A stretch of DNA of 64,000 nucleotides from Tolypocladium sp. Sup5 PDA-1 (lineage: Eukaryota; Ascomycota; Sordariomycetes; Hypocreales; Ophiocordycipitaceae), in NCBI GenBank assembly GCA_000750105.3, contig JPHH03000001.1:124001-188000 (forward strand). Direction: 5' to 3'. Position 1 is the stretch's first letter. Each line of letters starts with the position of its first letter. Under the pieces are notes generated by a model. That model was not told where the DNA came from, did no database searches, and saw only the letters and a list, made by a program, of their open reading frames with translations. Both the position numbers and the translations under genes were made by a program. Positions 10,427 through 20,875 of the stretch are shown here, piece by piece.

Positions 10427-13349
10427 GGGGGGAGCCCGATTGGAGAGGCCATGCTGCCGAAGCTGGGCTGGCTCTGGAGGCTTTGGGCGCTCGAATGATG
10501 CTGCAACCCCGAACCTGGTATCTGGAACTTGGACATGGCCTGCTGACGCATCATGAACTCTCTTTGCTGAGCCATCAGGTATTGCTCCTCCTGCTTGCGT
10601 CGCTCGAGGTTGTTCTGCTCCTCAGCAGTCAGGGTCCTGCCGAAGCTCGGAAAGACGCCGCTGAGTGGTGGTACGACACCCCCCCCGCTGTTGCTCGTAG
10701 GAGTGAACGGTCCAGCCTGGCTGGCCGGTCCATGGGGGATTCCGATCTGAGGTACGAGGAATGGCTCGCGAGAGTTGCCGATGCGCCTAATGAGCTGGCC
10801 CAGCGGCTCGAACTCGGGGTCTTCCAGTTTCTTGACTCGGAGATCCGGCGTGAAGAAATTGGCTTTGTACCAGTCGTTCATCTCGAGACCCGTGAAGGGC
10901 CCTTGGACCTGCACCTGAGGATCGAGGTAGACCCATCGCATCCTGTCCGGCATCACCATTTGCCGCACCTGGGCAGAAGGCGGCTCATTCCCGACTTGAG
11001 CGCCTCCCCCGAACGGCAGCCCTCCGCTGACGGGCGTAAACGACTGCGACCCGGCGGCGGCGTTGACCGACTGCGTGAGGTCTGCCGAGCCAAATGCCCC
11101 GTGTGATCTACCGGCGTCGCTGGAGGGGAACAGCTCCTCGAACACTCCACGGTTGGATCGCATCGGGCTCTCCGTATCGCGAGCCGGGCCGGGCATGTTG
11201 CCTCGGCCAATTGCCCCGAGTGGGTGGCCCTGGCGGGGATCCGGAACCGAGTCGGACAGGTTGTGTTCGTGTTCATGCGCCTGCATCTGCGCTTGCATGG
11301 CGGCAGGGAACAGGGAGCCGAGCTTGCTTCCGCGACCGACACTACCAGTGCCCAAGCCCCCAGCACCCGCCGGGCCAAAGACGTTGCTGAGATTGGACAG
11401 TCCAGGCGACTGGAGATCGCCCATGGGGCTGAACAAGGAGCTGCCAAAGGCGTTTCCGAAATTGGGCCGCTCGCGATCAGGTGTGCCAGTAGGGGGGCCA
11501 GCGGGCGCCGGCCAGCCAGAGAGACCAAGAGGATATCCCTTGGGTCCGACGCTCGATGTTTGGCTTCGGTCGCTGCCATCGAAGGCAGCCGCGCCAAATC
11601 CCCGTCCAATAGAACCAAAGTTCGAGTGGGCTTCCTGGCCCGTCGCGTGGGGCTTGTCGGCCCCGCTTGGATCACTCTCGTCGTGGTGGTCGTGACGTTC
11701 AGCCGGGGGGCTTCGGTATGGATTGGTCTCTGAAGGGCTGACAGGACCATTGTCGCCGGGCTGGCCCCCGAGGCCCAGGCCCGACATGCCGAAATCTCCA
11801 GTCGATCCCTTGACGGGCGTTCCCAGGATGCCGACTCGCCCGGCGTGGGGATGCCCAGTGGAACTGGTGTCCTGCGCGCCGCCGAGCACAGCGCTGCCGG
11901 CCAGTCCATCATCCCCAAACGGGTCCGTGTCGGTGCGTGGGCGGGAGCGCCAAGACTGCTGACCCGAGGCATTCTGGCCATCGGCCGGCTTTGATGGGTC
12001 GTGTTGATCCTTTGGCATAAGGTGGGCGAGTCGACTGCCACCAGCACCAGCGCCTCCTCCCACACGCTTGTCACCCACGGCGGACGAAGCAGCCATGGAG
12101 AAGTTGCCGAAGCCACCGACCCCCGGAGTGGTCTGGTTAGACGGGGGCCAAATGGCGCTCATGCTCGCGCTACCAGAGGTGTTGGACCGCACAAGGTTGC
12201 CAAAGGGCAACTTGCCCGGGGCTTCGTGGGTATTCTGATCAGCACCACCATCGTCCGGGTCCGACTCCTTCAACTCGCTGCTTTTGCGCGGGAGCCAGCT
12301 GGACGAGTCTTCGCGCGAAAAGCGTCCGGTGGCAGTCGGCGAGGCGAGCCCGCCACTGCTGAAAGGGTTCGATTCGAGCGTTTCGCGACGTCGCGTCCCA
12401 GGTCGCGTGACCGACGAAGGCGAGTTGACGCCGTAGGGGTTTACGGAACCGTGCGAAACAGACGCTTTACGGCCGTTTATACTGCCCGGGTGCCCATCTT
12501 TGGTTTGAGTAGGGGGTTTGAGCGGCGAATTGATTTCTGCCTGGAAAGCCTGCCAGCGAATGTCAGCCAGAACCACGTGTTGCATTGCACGGACTTCCTT
12601 CATACCTCCTTCTCTTCAAGCGACAAGTCGTGTAAGCCCATAGGCGTGGTGTCCCCGTTCAGCTCCCAGCAGGCGCCGGGCTCCTGTGGAACGTGGTTGT
12701 CGCCACCCTTGCCCCAGCCCCTGGCGTTGCTACCGTTGATGCTGGACGGGTCCCATCCTGATATGAACAAGCGGGACGGATCGTCGCCCGCTCTTTGGGA
12801 GCGGTACATGTCCAACAGCTCATCCTTTGTGTAGCGCGAGGGGCCCGGCTCATACATGGGGGCATCATCGACGCTCGGGGGCTGGACGGCGTGGTCGGAG
12901 GGAGGCGGGTTCGAAACGTGGCCCGTAGGAGTCGTTGAGGAGCGTCGGAAAGTCAAGGTGCCATTGGCCGAGCGACCATCTCGTCGCGACCTATTCCGCG
13001 AGGTTAGTTCTGGAGCCGCATGGGGGGAAGGCTGGGATGTGGACGCGGTCGAGGCTGAGGCTGAGGTGCCCGCAGTGACCAAGCAGAGAGCAGGGACTTT
13101 TGCGGCCGTGACACCCCTCGCCGCGAGCATTGAGCGGCGTCAAGGCCAAGGGCTAGATGGGAAAAACGCATTTGGAATGAAAACGCAGCACGGGGGCGGC
13201 TCACGGGAGAGCACGCCCTTTGATCAAGGTAAAACTTACCAGTCGCCTCCAGCAGCTCCTCTGCCATCGCTTCTGCCACCTCGCGAGTCACGGTTCGCGT
13301 TCTGACCAGCCGCAGCCGAGGCGAAGCTCGAGGGCAGATTGGACGGCAT
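8601..13349 (-). CDS. GYF-domain protein with polyglutamine (Smy2/GIGYF-like)
   Basis: I join four exons in transcription order: 13349-13240, 12990-12606, 12549-8970 and 8917-8601, giving 1463 aa. Introns are 249, 56 and 52 nt with GTAAGT/GTATGA/GTGAGT donors. The first exon reads MPSNLPSSFASAAAGQ, and the second carries RYTKDELLDMYR. A GYF domain (WVYLDPQVQVQGPFTGLEM, with the Gly-Pro-Phe core) sits near residues 700-765. A ten-residue polyQ follows at about 874, then Gln/Glu/Ala-rich coiled-coil sequence and a Lys-rich tail. GYF domains bind proline-rich PPG-phi ligands. Yeast Smy2/Syh1 and animal GIGYF proteins act in mRNA translational repression and vesicle-related steps; the same role here is inferred. 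The start at 13349 is chosen because the spliced frame is continuous only from there. Confidence 0.85.
10396..10425. repeat. CTG/CAG trinucleotide repeat, ten units
   Basis: Ten uninterrupted CTG triplets on the plus strand encode a pure CAG polyglutamine run in the GYF protein. As a pure codon repeat it is likely to vary in length between strains. Confidence 0.9.
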
Positions 13350-14264
13350 CTTGGTATGCGCGGCAAGGCGTGTCGGGCTTCGGCGGCGCGGGCGGAGGGA
13401 TAGCTTGTCGTCGACGAGGTCTGGGATAGAAAGGGCAGACGCAGACGAGTCTGTCGAGCGCGGCTGGGGCAGCTCGTACAGGGCGGATTATTATTCAAGG
13501 GTAACGCTGTTCTGTAGCGATGGCTGATGCAGAGGGACAGACGCGCACAGAGGCGAGAAAGGAGGCGGTAGATTTACAGGGCGAGAAGTGGTGCAAAGAT
13601 GACGGAATGTTTGCTCGTGGAAAAACCTGAGGTTAGGTTTTGGGAAAAGACAAAATTGGAGTCCCGCGAGGTTGCCCCGGTCTGGGAGGAAGCCTGCGGC
13701 ACGTCGCCCCTAGCAAAGCCCCTGTCGCCCTGCCGTAGCCACTGCTAATTGGAGGGAGGCGACGTTCAGCAGCCGCTAGGCCGCAACAGGCCGCGGCCGG
13801 CCTTTAACCGGCCCTGCTTGGCGAGGGCTGGATCCTAACAGGCTGCAAAGTGCGACTGGAGTCACTCGCAGGGGGAATAATCACGGTGCGCAACAAGCTC
13901 TGCACATCAGCCATGAAACAGAGGAGCGCCGTTTGCATCACAAAACCGTCTCCCCACGAATTGTTTGCATAGACCCTCCGTTATGATTACCAAAGTCCAA
14001 ACCAGAACCAGCCTCTGGTCGGATGTCCAGGAACTCCCAGCTCGCTCGTCCAAAAACCGCCCTCGGAAGCGTCAATGGCCCGTTCGAGGGCTTCAAGATC
14101 ACGGTCTTTGCACTCGAGACAGCCACGTTCCTTGCACTCCAGACAGCCACGCTCCTTGCCCTTGCAGCCGGCACAGTCGCGGCGCCTGATCCGTTCAAGG
14201 ATCCAGGAATACTGCAGAAGCCAGTGGGCACTATCGTCCAGTCAGCCTCCCGTTTTCTTCAGCG
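13350..14264. other. Upstream region of the GYF gene
   Basis: About 0.9 kb lies between the GYF start codon and the end of the small membrane-protein gene, both on minus. No coding frame is supported. Two ACTCxxxxCAGCCACGyTCCTTGC-type near repeats occur around 14110-14165. Confidence 0.45.
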
Positions 14265-14996
14265 TCAAGGGGTCCACCCAACGTACATCTGCCATGCTTG
14301 GATCATTAGCATCGCTGCGGCGCCTCGCGTGTTGACGTCCGCTGCCCACGCCTTCAGCTGTGCCCTCGTCAGATTGACTGGCACATGCGCGCCGACGATG
14401 AGGCAAAGGTCCCGCTCGCCTGTCGACACGTCGGCGGCCCGGCATCTGTAGAATCTAGCCATCAGGCGTATGCTGTCGCAGACATATATAGAGATCCAAA
14501 ACACCAGGACTGTGAACCAGATGAGGCAAACAGCTTCGTCGCACGTAAAGTTCCCTCGGCGCCAGCTCGAAAAGACGCATATGCACGACACTGCTATCAG
14601 CATCTGAATAAGCGTGGGCGTTAGTGCTAAAGACACCTATGGAAGGGACCGCGGCGGCGGAAGAGGACGACTCACCCATTTGACGTTGGCCCAGAAAATA
14701 CCCATGACTTGCTCGCCACAAGCAAATATCAGCCGGTGGAAGGCAACCAAGACGAAGAGCAACTGCATTGCGTTCATGCCCTGCGCAAAGGCACTGACTG
14801 ACTGCGATTTCTCCTCCTTGGGAATGAGCCACAGGGGCCTTGCTGGACAGTACCCCAGCTTCGGAACCATCTTGGGAACTGGGGATTCCGGTGTGCGTGC
14901 AAGACCTGGTCTTGGAAGGGTCGGGCGGCTTGTCAAGGAGGTAGAACCGGACGTCCAAGACGCCCGTGGAAGGGGGCGTCGGTTGAATTTATACAT
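14265..14996 (-). CDS. Hypothetical small membrane protein (two exons)
   Basis: I do not recognise the family. Exons 14996-14676 and 14603-14265 are joined across a 72-nt intron with GTGAGT donor, CACTAACG branch site and TTATTCAG acceptor, giving 219 aa. The first 50 residues are Arg/Pro/Ser-rich. Hydrophobic stretches follow: MNAMQLLFVLVAFHRLIFAC, then MLIAVSCICVFSS after the splice, then AVCLIWFTVLVFWISIYVC, so two to three membrane spans are likely. The C-terminal 85 residues are hydrophilic. The start is uncertain: the frame is open to 15059, and MVPKL inside the exon is another option. It lies about 190 nt downstream of Pop4 on the same strand. Confidence 0.45.
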
Positions 14997-15182
14997 GTTT
15001 TGACTCTTCTCCTGCGCCGTCACAATCAGCGCTGGTCTCGTGTGCGGGGTAGTAGGCAAAGTTACCGGAGCGTGCAGAGATGGTTTCGACGTGGTGCGTG
15101 TCCAGGCAGGTTATGCTTTGTCCATTGCACTCCGCCCATGGCACCATATTGATAAGCGTTGTAATAGGTTGATATGGGTCGC

Positions 15183-15866
15183 TCATAGGTCGTTGAGAAA
15201 GTGCATCTTGAACTTTCTGTTGGCCCGGTCCGCAGACCGCAGCATCAGTTGATCGCCGAGGACCTCAAAGGCAAAGGGCGTCTTCTTTTCGCCTTGCTCC
15301 GGCGTGTCGTCGGCGGGTACCTCGATTCGGAACGTGGTCCCCTCTTTGGGGACGACCTTGAGGCCTCTCTCTCTGGTGATTATTTCCAGGACAAACTTGC
15401 GGTCGCGCACCACGATGCCCTTGATGCCCACGCGCCCGGGGCATCGGCTCCTGACGACCTCGGCCAGGGCTCCATGAAGCTCGGCGCTTGCCAGCTTGGC
15501 GGCTGCGGTAGGGCCGCCGGTAAAGATGTCGTTGCCCAAAACCTCGCGTGCGTACCCGCACCAGAGCTCGTTGAGGGGTTCGTAGATGTCGTATTTGTGG
15601 CCGGCCCTGGGGATGTCTTGAAGGCCCAGTTGGCGCCGCTCTCGGGAGGACAGAGGCTTGGGGCGGACTCTCGACTTGACCTTGGCCGTCTCGCGGGCTT
15701 TCCGTCGAGCGGCGCGCGCATTGAGGACGGACGGAGGGGGCGACGACGGCCTCAGATGGAGGGAGCGGTGCTGGATCTTGTCTCCGTAGATGCGGTTCGC
15801 GCTGTCGGGAGAGTGAGCCCTTGCCAGGAGGTCCTGGGTGGCGCTGTGGTCGGCGGAACTCGCCAT
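15183..15866 (-). CDS. POP4: RNase P/MRP protein subunit Pop4 (Rpp29)
   Basis: 227 aa, single exon. A basic N-terminal third (RKARETAKVKSRVRPK) precedes the Pop4/UPF0086 domain: YDIYEPLNELWCGYAREVLG, then GALAEVVRSRCPGRVGIKGI, then FVLEIITRERGLKVVPKEG, and a closing LMLRSADRANRKFK. This Sm-like barrel binds the catalytic RNA in RNase P (tRNA 5' maturation) and RNase MRP (rRNA processing), so the product is nuclear/nucleolar. Met at 15866 (MASSADH) gives the family's usual length. The longer open frame to 16337 has unrelated composition and overlaps the divergent promoter, so I exclude it. Confidence 0.88.
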   Translation of the reverse strand: MASSADHSATQDLLARAHSPDSANRIYGDKIQHRSLHLRPSSPPPSVLNARAARRKARETAKVKSRVRPKPLSSRERRQLGLQDIPRAGHKYDIYEPLNELWCGYAREVLGNDIFTGGPTAAAKLASAELHGALAEVVRSRCPGRVGIKGIVVRDRKFVLEIITRERGLKVVPKEGTTFRIEVPADDTPEQGEKKTPFAFEVLGDQLMLRSADRANRKFKMHFLNDL

Positions 15867-16415
15867 GGCGGCGGGGGGGGAGCAAGGCAGGTTGAGGCGA
15901 AGACTGGCGATTTCACATGCCAGAGACGCGAGCTGTCTAATGCGAAGAAGCACCAGCGCTGATTGATGTGATGGGCAAACGGTATTATCGCGAAACCCGC
16001 GCCTTACTCGTAGGTTTTTCCTGCCGTGCCCCGCGACGGGCCAAGGTGGTCCAAGCTCCCCGCCTACCCCAGACTCACATGTCCTCGGCTCAGGCACCTC
16101 AGTGGCCAGGCTGCGTGACATCGTCGGTCGCCCCACACGACCTTTTGCCCCGACAGCCCGTCCTTCGCGATGCTGTTCGCATACATAACATGGACGCAAG
16201 CTGGTCCGCCTGATCGCCAATGCCCAATCCTCCATTGGTGGCATCATCGGCTGTGAGGTTGAACGATACCGTGCTGACAGCCCCTCGAGGTGATGCCACT
16301 GCTTGGGACGACCCGCTAGACAGATCTGTCCTCGCACTACCAGCAGCTACCCAGAACAGACTCGGCGCCATCTCGCCTCGTTCCCGGCCTCGCAATCGAC
16401 TCCGCGCGCGCCACA
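15867..16415. promoter_or_regulatory. Divergent promoter region, POP4 / acyltransferase
   Basis: The 549 bp between two divergent start codons must hold both promoters. No clear TATA box is seen. The segment just before the acyltransferase ATG carries a CACAATG start context. Confidence 0.5.
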
Positions 16416-19036
16416 ATGCCCGACGGTGAGGACTCCTTCGACCCGGCGAGCAGCTCGGCGCCCGACCTCCAGATATTGGGCGACGAGATCACCCTGCAGC
16501 CCAGCGGCTATGTCGAACCCCAGGGTGTCGCCCACGAGGGCAGGGAGGAGGCATTGCTGAACCAGTTCGCGTCCTTTCGCGCCGAGCCGCTCCAGTATGA
16601 CAAGAGACACCCTCCTATATGATGTAGTCGCTATTGATGGCGGTTGCTAACGCCGTGCGCAGGTTCCTCCGCGAGGTGTCTCTGTACGTTTCCGGCCAGG
16701 GATGGCGTGCCTACGATAGAGTCATCGGCCAGCCCGTCTTCTACCCTGGCTTCACGGACAACATGAAGTCCATGGTGCTGTCTGCTCCGTTGCTCCAGAA
16801 GCGCATCGCTGAACTGGCCGAGAACCGCGTCGCCGTCGAGGAGAAGGAAGGCCTGCTGAACGGGGATGACAAGGACTACGGCGTCAAGCGCGCGCAGAGG
16901 CGGAGCGTGCTGGAGAGCGGCCTCCAGGAGGTTGCCGAGAAGCTCACCGACGACATGATCTGCAAGATGGAGAGCAAGACGTTCATCCGCGGCGCCTACT
17001 ACCTCGTCACGCAGCTCCTGACGCGAGCATACCACCAAGGAATCCACGTCTCCAGCGAGGAAGTGCTGCGCTTGAGAAAGGTGGCCGACATTGCCGCCAA
17101 GAAGAAGCAGAGCATCATATTCCTGCCCAGCCACCGATCGCACGTCGACTACGTCTCGCTGCAGCTGATATGCTACCGCCTCGGCCTTACCCTGCCGGTC
17201 GTCGTGGCGGGAGACAACCTCAACCTACCTCTCCTCGGCAGCTTCCTGCAGCACGCCGGCGCCATGTGGATCAGGCGAGCCTTTGGCGACGATGCCCTAT
17301 ACACCACCCTGGTCCAGTCTTACATAGACACGATGCTGCAGGAAGGCTACAACTTTGAGTGCTTCATCGAAGGCGGTCGATCGCGCACGGGCAAGCTGCT
17401 GCCGCCCAAGTTTGGCATCCTCAGCTTCATCCTCGACAGCATACTATCCGGCCGCGTCGAGGATGCCATCATCTGCCCCGTTAGCACGCAGTACGACAAG
17501 GTCATCGAGACCGAGGGCTACGTCACGGAACTCCTCGGCATGCCCAAGAAGAAGGAGAACCTTGCCGATTTCCTCTCTGGCGGGTCTTCTGTCTTGTCGC
17601 TGCAGCTGGGCAGGGTGGACATCCGGTTCCACGAGCCTTGGAGCCTGCGGAAGTTCGTCGACGAGCAGCTATCGAAGCTACCGAAGATCCCGGCCGGCCT
17701 GGACACGGATCACCGGAACCCCGAGGTCAGAGCTGTCCGGGAGAGACTCTTGCGCACCATGGGCTACAAGGTCCTTGGGCATATCAACGCCGTGTCCGTC
17801 GTCATGCCGACCGCCCTCATCGGCACTATTCTCCTGACCCTGCGCGGCCGAGGAGTGGGCAAGCAGGAGCTCATCAGGCGCGTCGAGTGGCTCACGGCTC
17901 GCGTCCGTGCCAAGGGCGGCCGCGTCGCGCACTTTGGGAACGCGCCGCTCTCCGAGATTGTCGACCGAGGATTGGAAGTCCTGGGCAAGGACCTGGTCGG
18001 GGTGGTTACCGGACTCGCAGAGCCCACATACTACGCCGTCGACCGCTTCCAGCTCTCATTCTACCGCAACATGACGATCCACCTCTTCATCTACGAGGCG
18101 CTCGTCAGCGTGGCAATGTATACACGTGTCAAGCAAGGAGGCGGGCCGTCCATGCAGGACATAACGTACGAGGATCTCAAGACGCACGTCCTCTTCCTCT
18201 CCTCGCTGTTCCGTGGGGAATTCATCTTCGCAGGGGCGGGCTTGGCCACCAACTTGGACAACACGCTCCGCGGCTTGGAAACCGACCACGTGGTCCGTCT
18301 GGACCGCGATACCGACGGCAATATAGTCACCATCGGGCTCTCGGCTGAGGAGAGGAAGGCGGGCCGTGAGAATTACGACTTTTACTGTTTCCTCATCTGG
18401 CCGTTCATCGAAGCGAGCTGGCTGGCGGCGGTGTCGCTGCTGGGCCTGGGGCCGCCACCCGGTGAGAATGGCGATATTTGGATTGAGCAGAACAAAGCTC
18501 AAAACAGTGCACAGCTGGTAAGGATCCTGCTCCGAATCACCCTGGATAAATACTGACCGTCCCAGCTCGGCAAGACGCTCTACCACCAGGGCGACCTCTC
18601 GTACTTTGAGGCCGTCAACAAGGAGACGCTCAAGAACTCGTACACCCGCTTCGAGCAGGACCAGATGGTCCACGTGGTCAAGTCCAAGGACCCCAAGATC
18701 CCGCCCCGCATCCAGCTGGACCCGTCGTGGCGGCCGTCCCGCGACCCCGAGACCGGCGCCCTCTTGGCCGAGGGCAAGCTGTGGGACTTTACCGAGAAGA
18801 TTGCCAGCGCCCGCCGCGAGGGTAAGAACCGGCGCGACGGCGCGACAGTCAGCTCGCGCGTGCTGCGCCTGACGGACGAGCTGGGCCGCAAGCTGTACGT
18901 GGAGGCCGTCGAGGGCGGCAAGGGCGGCAAAACAAAGGTGCCCAGTCGGATCAGCCGCGAGGAGGAGGAGACGCTGAAGCGCAGCGTCAAGGACGCGAGG
19001 CGGAGGAGGAAGCTCGAGGGACGGTCGCACCTGTAG
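16416..19036 (+). CDS. PlsB/GNPAT-type acyltransferase, probably peroxisomal DHAP acyltransferase
   Basis: Exons 16416-16594, 16663-18517 and 18566-19036 give 834 aa. The acyltransferase core has HRSHVDY (HX4D, about residue 220) and FIEGGRSRTGK (about 294), plus LPVVVAGDNLNLPLLG between them. These are the motifs of sn-glycerol-3-phosphate / dihydroxyacetone-phosphate acyltransferases of the PlsB type, distinct from the Sct1/Gpt2 membrane enzymes. The protein ends in SHL, a match to the peroxisomal PTS1 consensus, as human GNPAT ends in AKL. I infer acylation of DHAP (or glycerol-3-phosphate) in peroxisomes. Introns are 68 and 48 nt, and both splice joins restore the conserved frame. A 20-nt C run lies just after the stop. 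Confidence 0.85.
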
Positions 19037-19073
19037 TATACAATGATGTAGGAGCAGTCTGCTGCTCTATATA

Positions 19074-19093
19074 CCCCCCCCCCCCCCCCCCCC
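19074..19093. repeat. Homopolymer of 20 C
   Basis: An uninterrupted C run 38 bp past the acyltransferase stop codon, in its 3' UTR. A tract this long is prone to slippage and to miscounting in assembly. Confidence 0.9.
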
Positions 19094-19231
19094 TCTGAAT
19101 GTACACGCCATTTTCCGCAGAAGATGACTCAACGCCATGCCATGCTGCCCATCTATCCATCTCATCGTCCCAGAAGTAACCTTTCCTCTGCACTATGAAT
19201 ATCTATGTGAAGATTTATATGTGGGCTCTTT

Positions 19232-20353
19232 CTACGCAGCGCGTGGTTGGAGAATGATGTTGTCAATCAGCCTCACCGCCGGCCCTCCGGCGTGGCCGAC
19301 GTCTTCCCCCTCCCGGGCCTGCTCCAGCGGCAGCATCTTGATGGCGCCGCTGATGACCGCACCTCTGGAGGGGTCCACGGCATCGACCTCTTCGAGCGTG
19401 TCCGGGTCGGCCAGGGAGATGTAGTCTATCTCGAAGAAGGCCCGCTGGTCGGGCTTGGACTCTGCCTGCGCGCGCAGCACGGTGCCGCAAATCTCGTGCG
19501 CCGCCCCGAGGATGGAGGCGCGGTCCATCTGCCCGGCCCGGTAGGCGGCCTCGGCGGCGCGCAGGGCGCTGTTGAGGACGATGCCGACCCTGCGGCGGCG
19601 CGTGCCGAGGTAGACGTTGCGCGAGCTCAGAGCCAGGCCGTCGGGCTCGCGCTCGGTGGGACAGACGACGACGTCGGTGGGCACCATGAGGTCCTGCACC
19701 ATGCGCCGTATGACGACGGTCTGCTGGACGTCCTTTTGGCCAAAGTAGACGCGGTCGGGCTGGACGATGTTGAAGAGCTTCATGCACACGGTGGCGACGC
19801 CGCGGAAGAAGGTCGGGCGGCTGGCGCCCTCGAGGACCTCGCCGACGGGCGTGATGGTGACGAAGCTTCCCTTGCTGTCGACCTCCTGGCCGGGGAAGCC
19901 CGAGGGGTACATGTCCTTGGTCGTGGGCGCGAAGACGGCGGAGATGCGGCCCAGGTTGGCGCCGTCGTCGGCGAGCTCGCGGTCCAGGCGGGCGAGGGCG
20001 GCCGTGTCGGTGTCCCAGGTGGCGGGATACGACGCCAGGTCCTCCCGGATGCCGAACTGCGCCGGGTTGACGTAGACGCTGACGACGACGTGGTGGTTCT
20101 CGCGGGCGGCGGCGCGGATGAGGGCGAGGTGGCCGTCGTGCAGGGCGCCCATGGTCGGCACGAGGCCCACGCTGCGGTGGTTGACCGTGTGCGGCCTCCT
20201 CCACCTCCGGACGGCGTCGACGGCGCGCAGCACGCGGATCGGCGTCGAGGGGATCGTCTCGGCCGCCGTGCGCAGGGCGCGGGAGAGCACGAGGGAGGGT
20301 GCCCGCGAGGCACGTGGTGCGGCCGCGACGGTGTATGCGGGGCGCCACAGCAT
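19232..20353 (-). CDS. PAN6: Pantothenate synthetase (pantoate--beta-alanine ligase)
   Basis: 373 aa, single exon. It joins pantoate and beta-alanine with ATP to make pantothenate, the vitamin B5 precursor of coenzyme A. Signatures include VGLVPTMGALHDGHLALI (the HxGH-type ATP site), VVVSVYVNPAQFG, RPTFFRGVATVCMKLFNIV, RVYFGQKDVQQTVVIRRM and DGLALSSRN (the KMSKS-like loop). The first 35 or so residues, rich in Arg/Ala/Ser and without acids, extend beyond bacterial PanC and look like a mitochondrial presequence; that is inference. Met at 20353 is preferred because the upstream open frame has no homology and runs into a promoter-like segment. Confidence 0.92.
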   Translation of the reverse strand: MLWRPAYTVAAAPRASRAPSLVLSRALRTAAETIPSTPIRVLRAVDAVRRWRRPHTVNHRSVGLVPTMGALHDGHLALIRAAARENHHVVVSVYVNPAQFGIREDLASYPATWDTDTAALARLDRELADDGANLGRISAVFAPTTKDMYPSGFPGQEVDSKGSFVTITPVGEVLEGASRPTFFRGVATVCMKLFNIVQPDRVYFGQKDVQQTVVIRRMVQDLMVPTDVVVCPTEREPDGLALSSRNVYLGTRRRRVGIVLNSALRAAEAAYRAGQMDRASILGAAHEICGTVLRAQAESKPDQRAFFEIDYISLADPDTLEEVDAVDPSRGAVISGAIKMLPLEQAREGEDVGHAGGPAVRLIDNIILQPRAA

Positions 20354-20875
20354 GGTGATGGACGGGGGGTGAAGGAACTGAGCGCGGAGAACGTAGAGCA
20401 GGAGGCGGAGACGGGGATCAGGGGGGTATAAAAGGCGTGGCAGCCATTGTCGAGGCGCAATGCCTCGGGAGAAACCAGTCTCGTGATGGTATCTGCGGCG
20501 GAGTTTTGGGGACGCATGGGGAGCTGGTGGTCCTTTGACCCTTGGTGTCGCGAGATCCAGCTGAGTCAGCAGAACCACCTCTTCCCAGCCTTGCCAGCTT
20601 ACCCTACATCTGGGAGGCCAGCTTCACATGATGAACGACGAACGATGTGGTTCTTGGTGTAGAGTGTAGTATTATCCATCCAATTCCATGTAAAACATTC
20701 AAACAATACTGAACCGCCGACTCCGTCTGCCCATCTATGGCCGAGTCTGGCCACCGTCTAAATCCGTGCTATGATGCCAACCCCAACGCCTGGTGTAATT
20801 ATATGCAAGTAGTGCTGTCCGTTGGCTGTCGCCAACCGCTCTTTGTACCCCATCCTTCTAGCGTTTGATGATGTC
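20354..20875. other. Intergenic region, PAN6 promoter side and MFS 3' end
   Basis: 522 bp with no gene. A GGTATAAAAGG element at about 20427-20437 lies 80 bp upstream of PAN6 but points away from it. TGAGTCA (about 20562), a Gcn4/CpcA-type bZIP site, is also present and would be plausible for a biosynthetic gene. Confidence 0.4.

Noticed and set aside
10006..12834. Long plus-strand frames opposite the GYF gene
   Set aside because: Leu/Arg-rich mirror of the polyQ and low-complexity protein; no domain and no splice logic.
15867..16337. N-terminal extension of Pop4 to 384 aa
   Set aside because: The extra 157 residues lack homology, would exceed the family's length, and cover most of the divergent promoter.
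16634..16662. Start of the acyltransferase at the ATG of 16634
   Set aside because: This ATG lies in the intron; the exon starting at 16416 splices in frame and gives a more complete N terminus.
19247..20431. 394-aa open frame on plus opposite pantothenate synthetase
   Set aside because: It is the antisense shadow of PAN6. GC-rich third positions keep the opposite strand open, and the translation is Gly/Asp/Val-rich without a domain.
20427..20437. TATAAAAG as the PAN6 TATA box
   Set aside because: It is oriented away from PAN6, and no plus-strand gene starts nearby.
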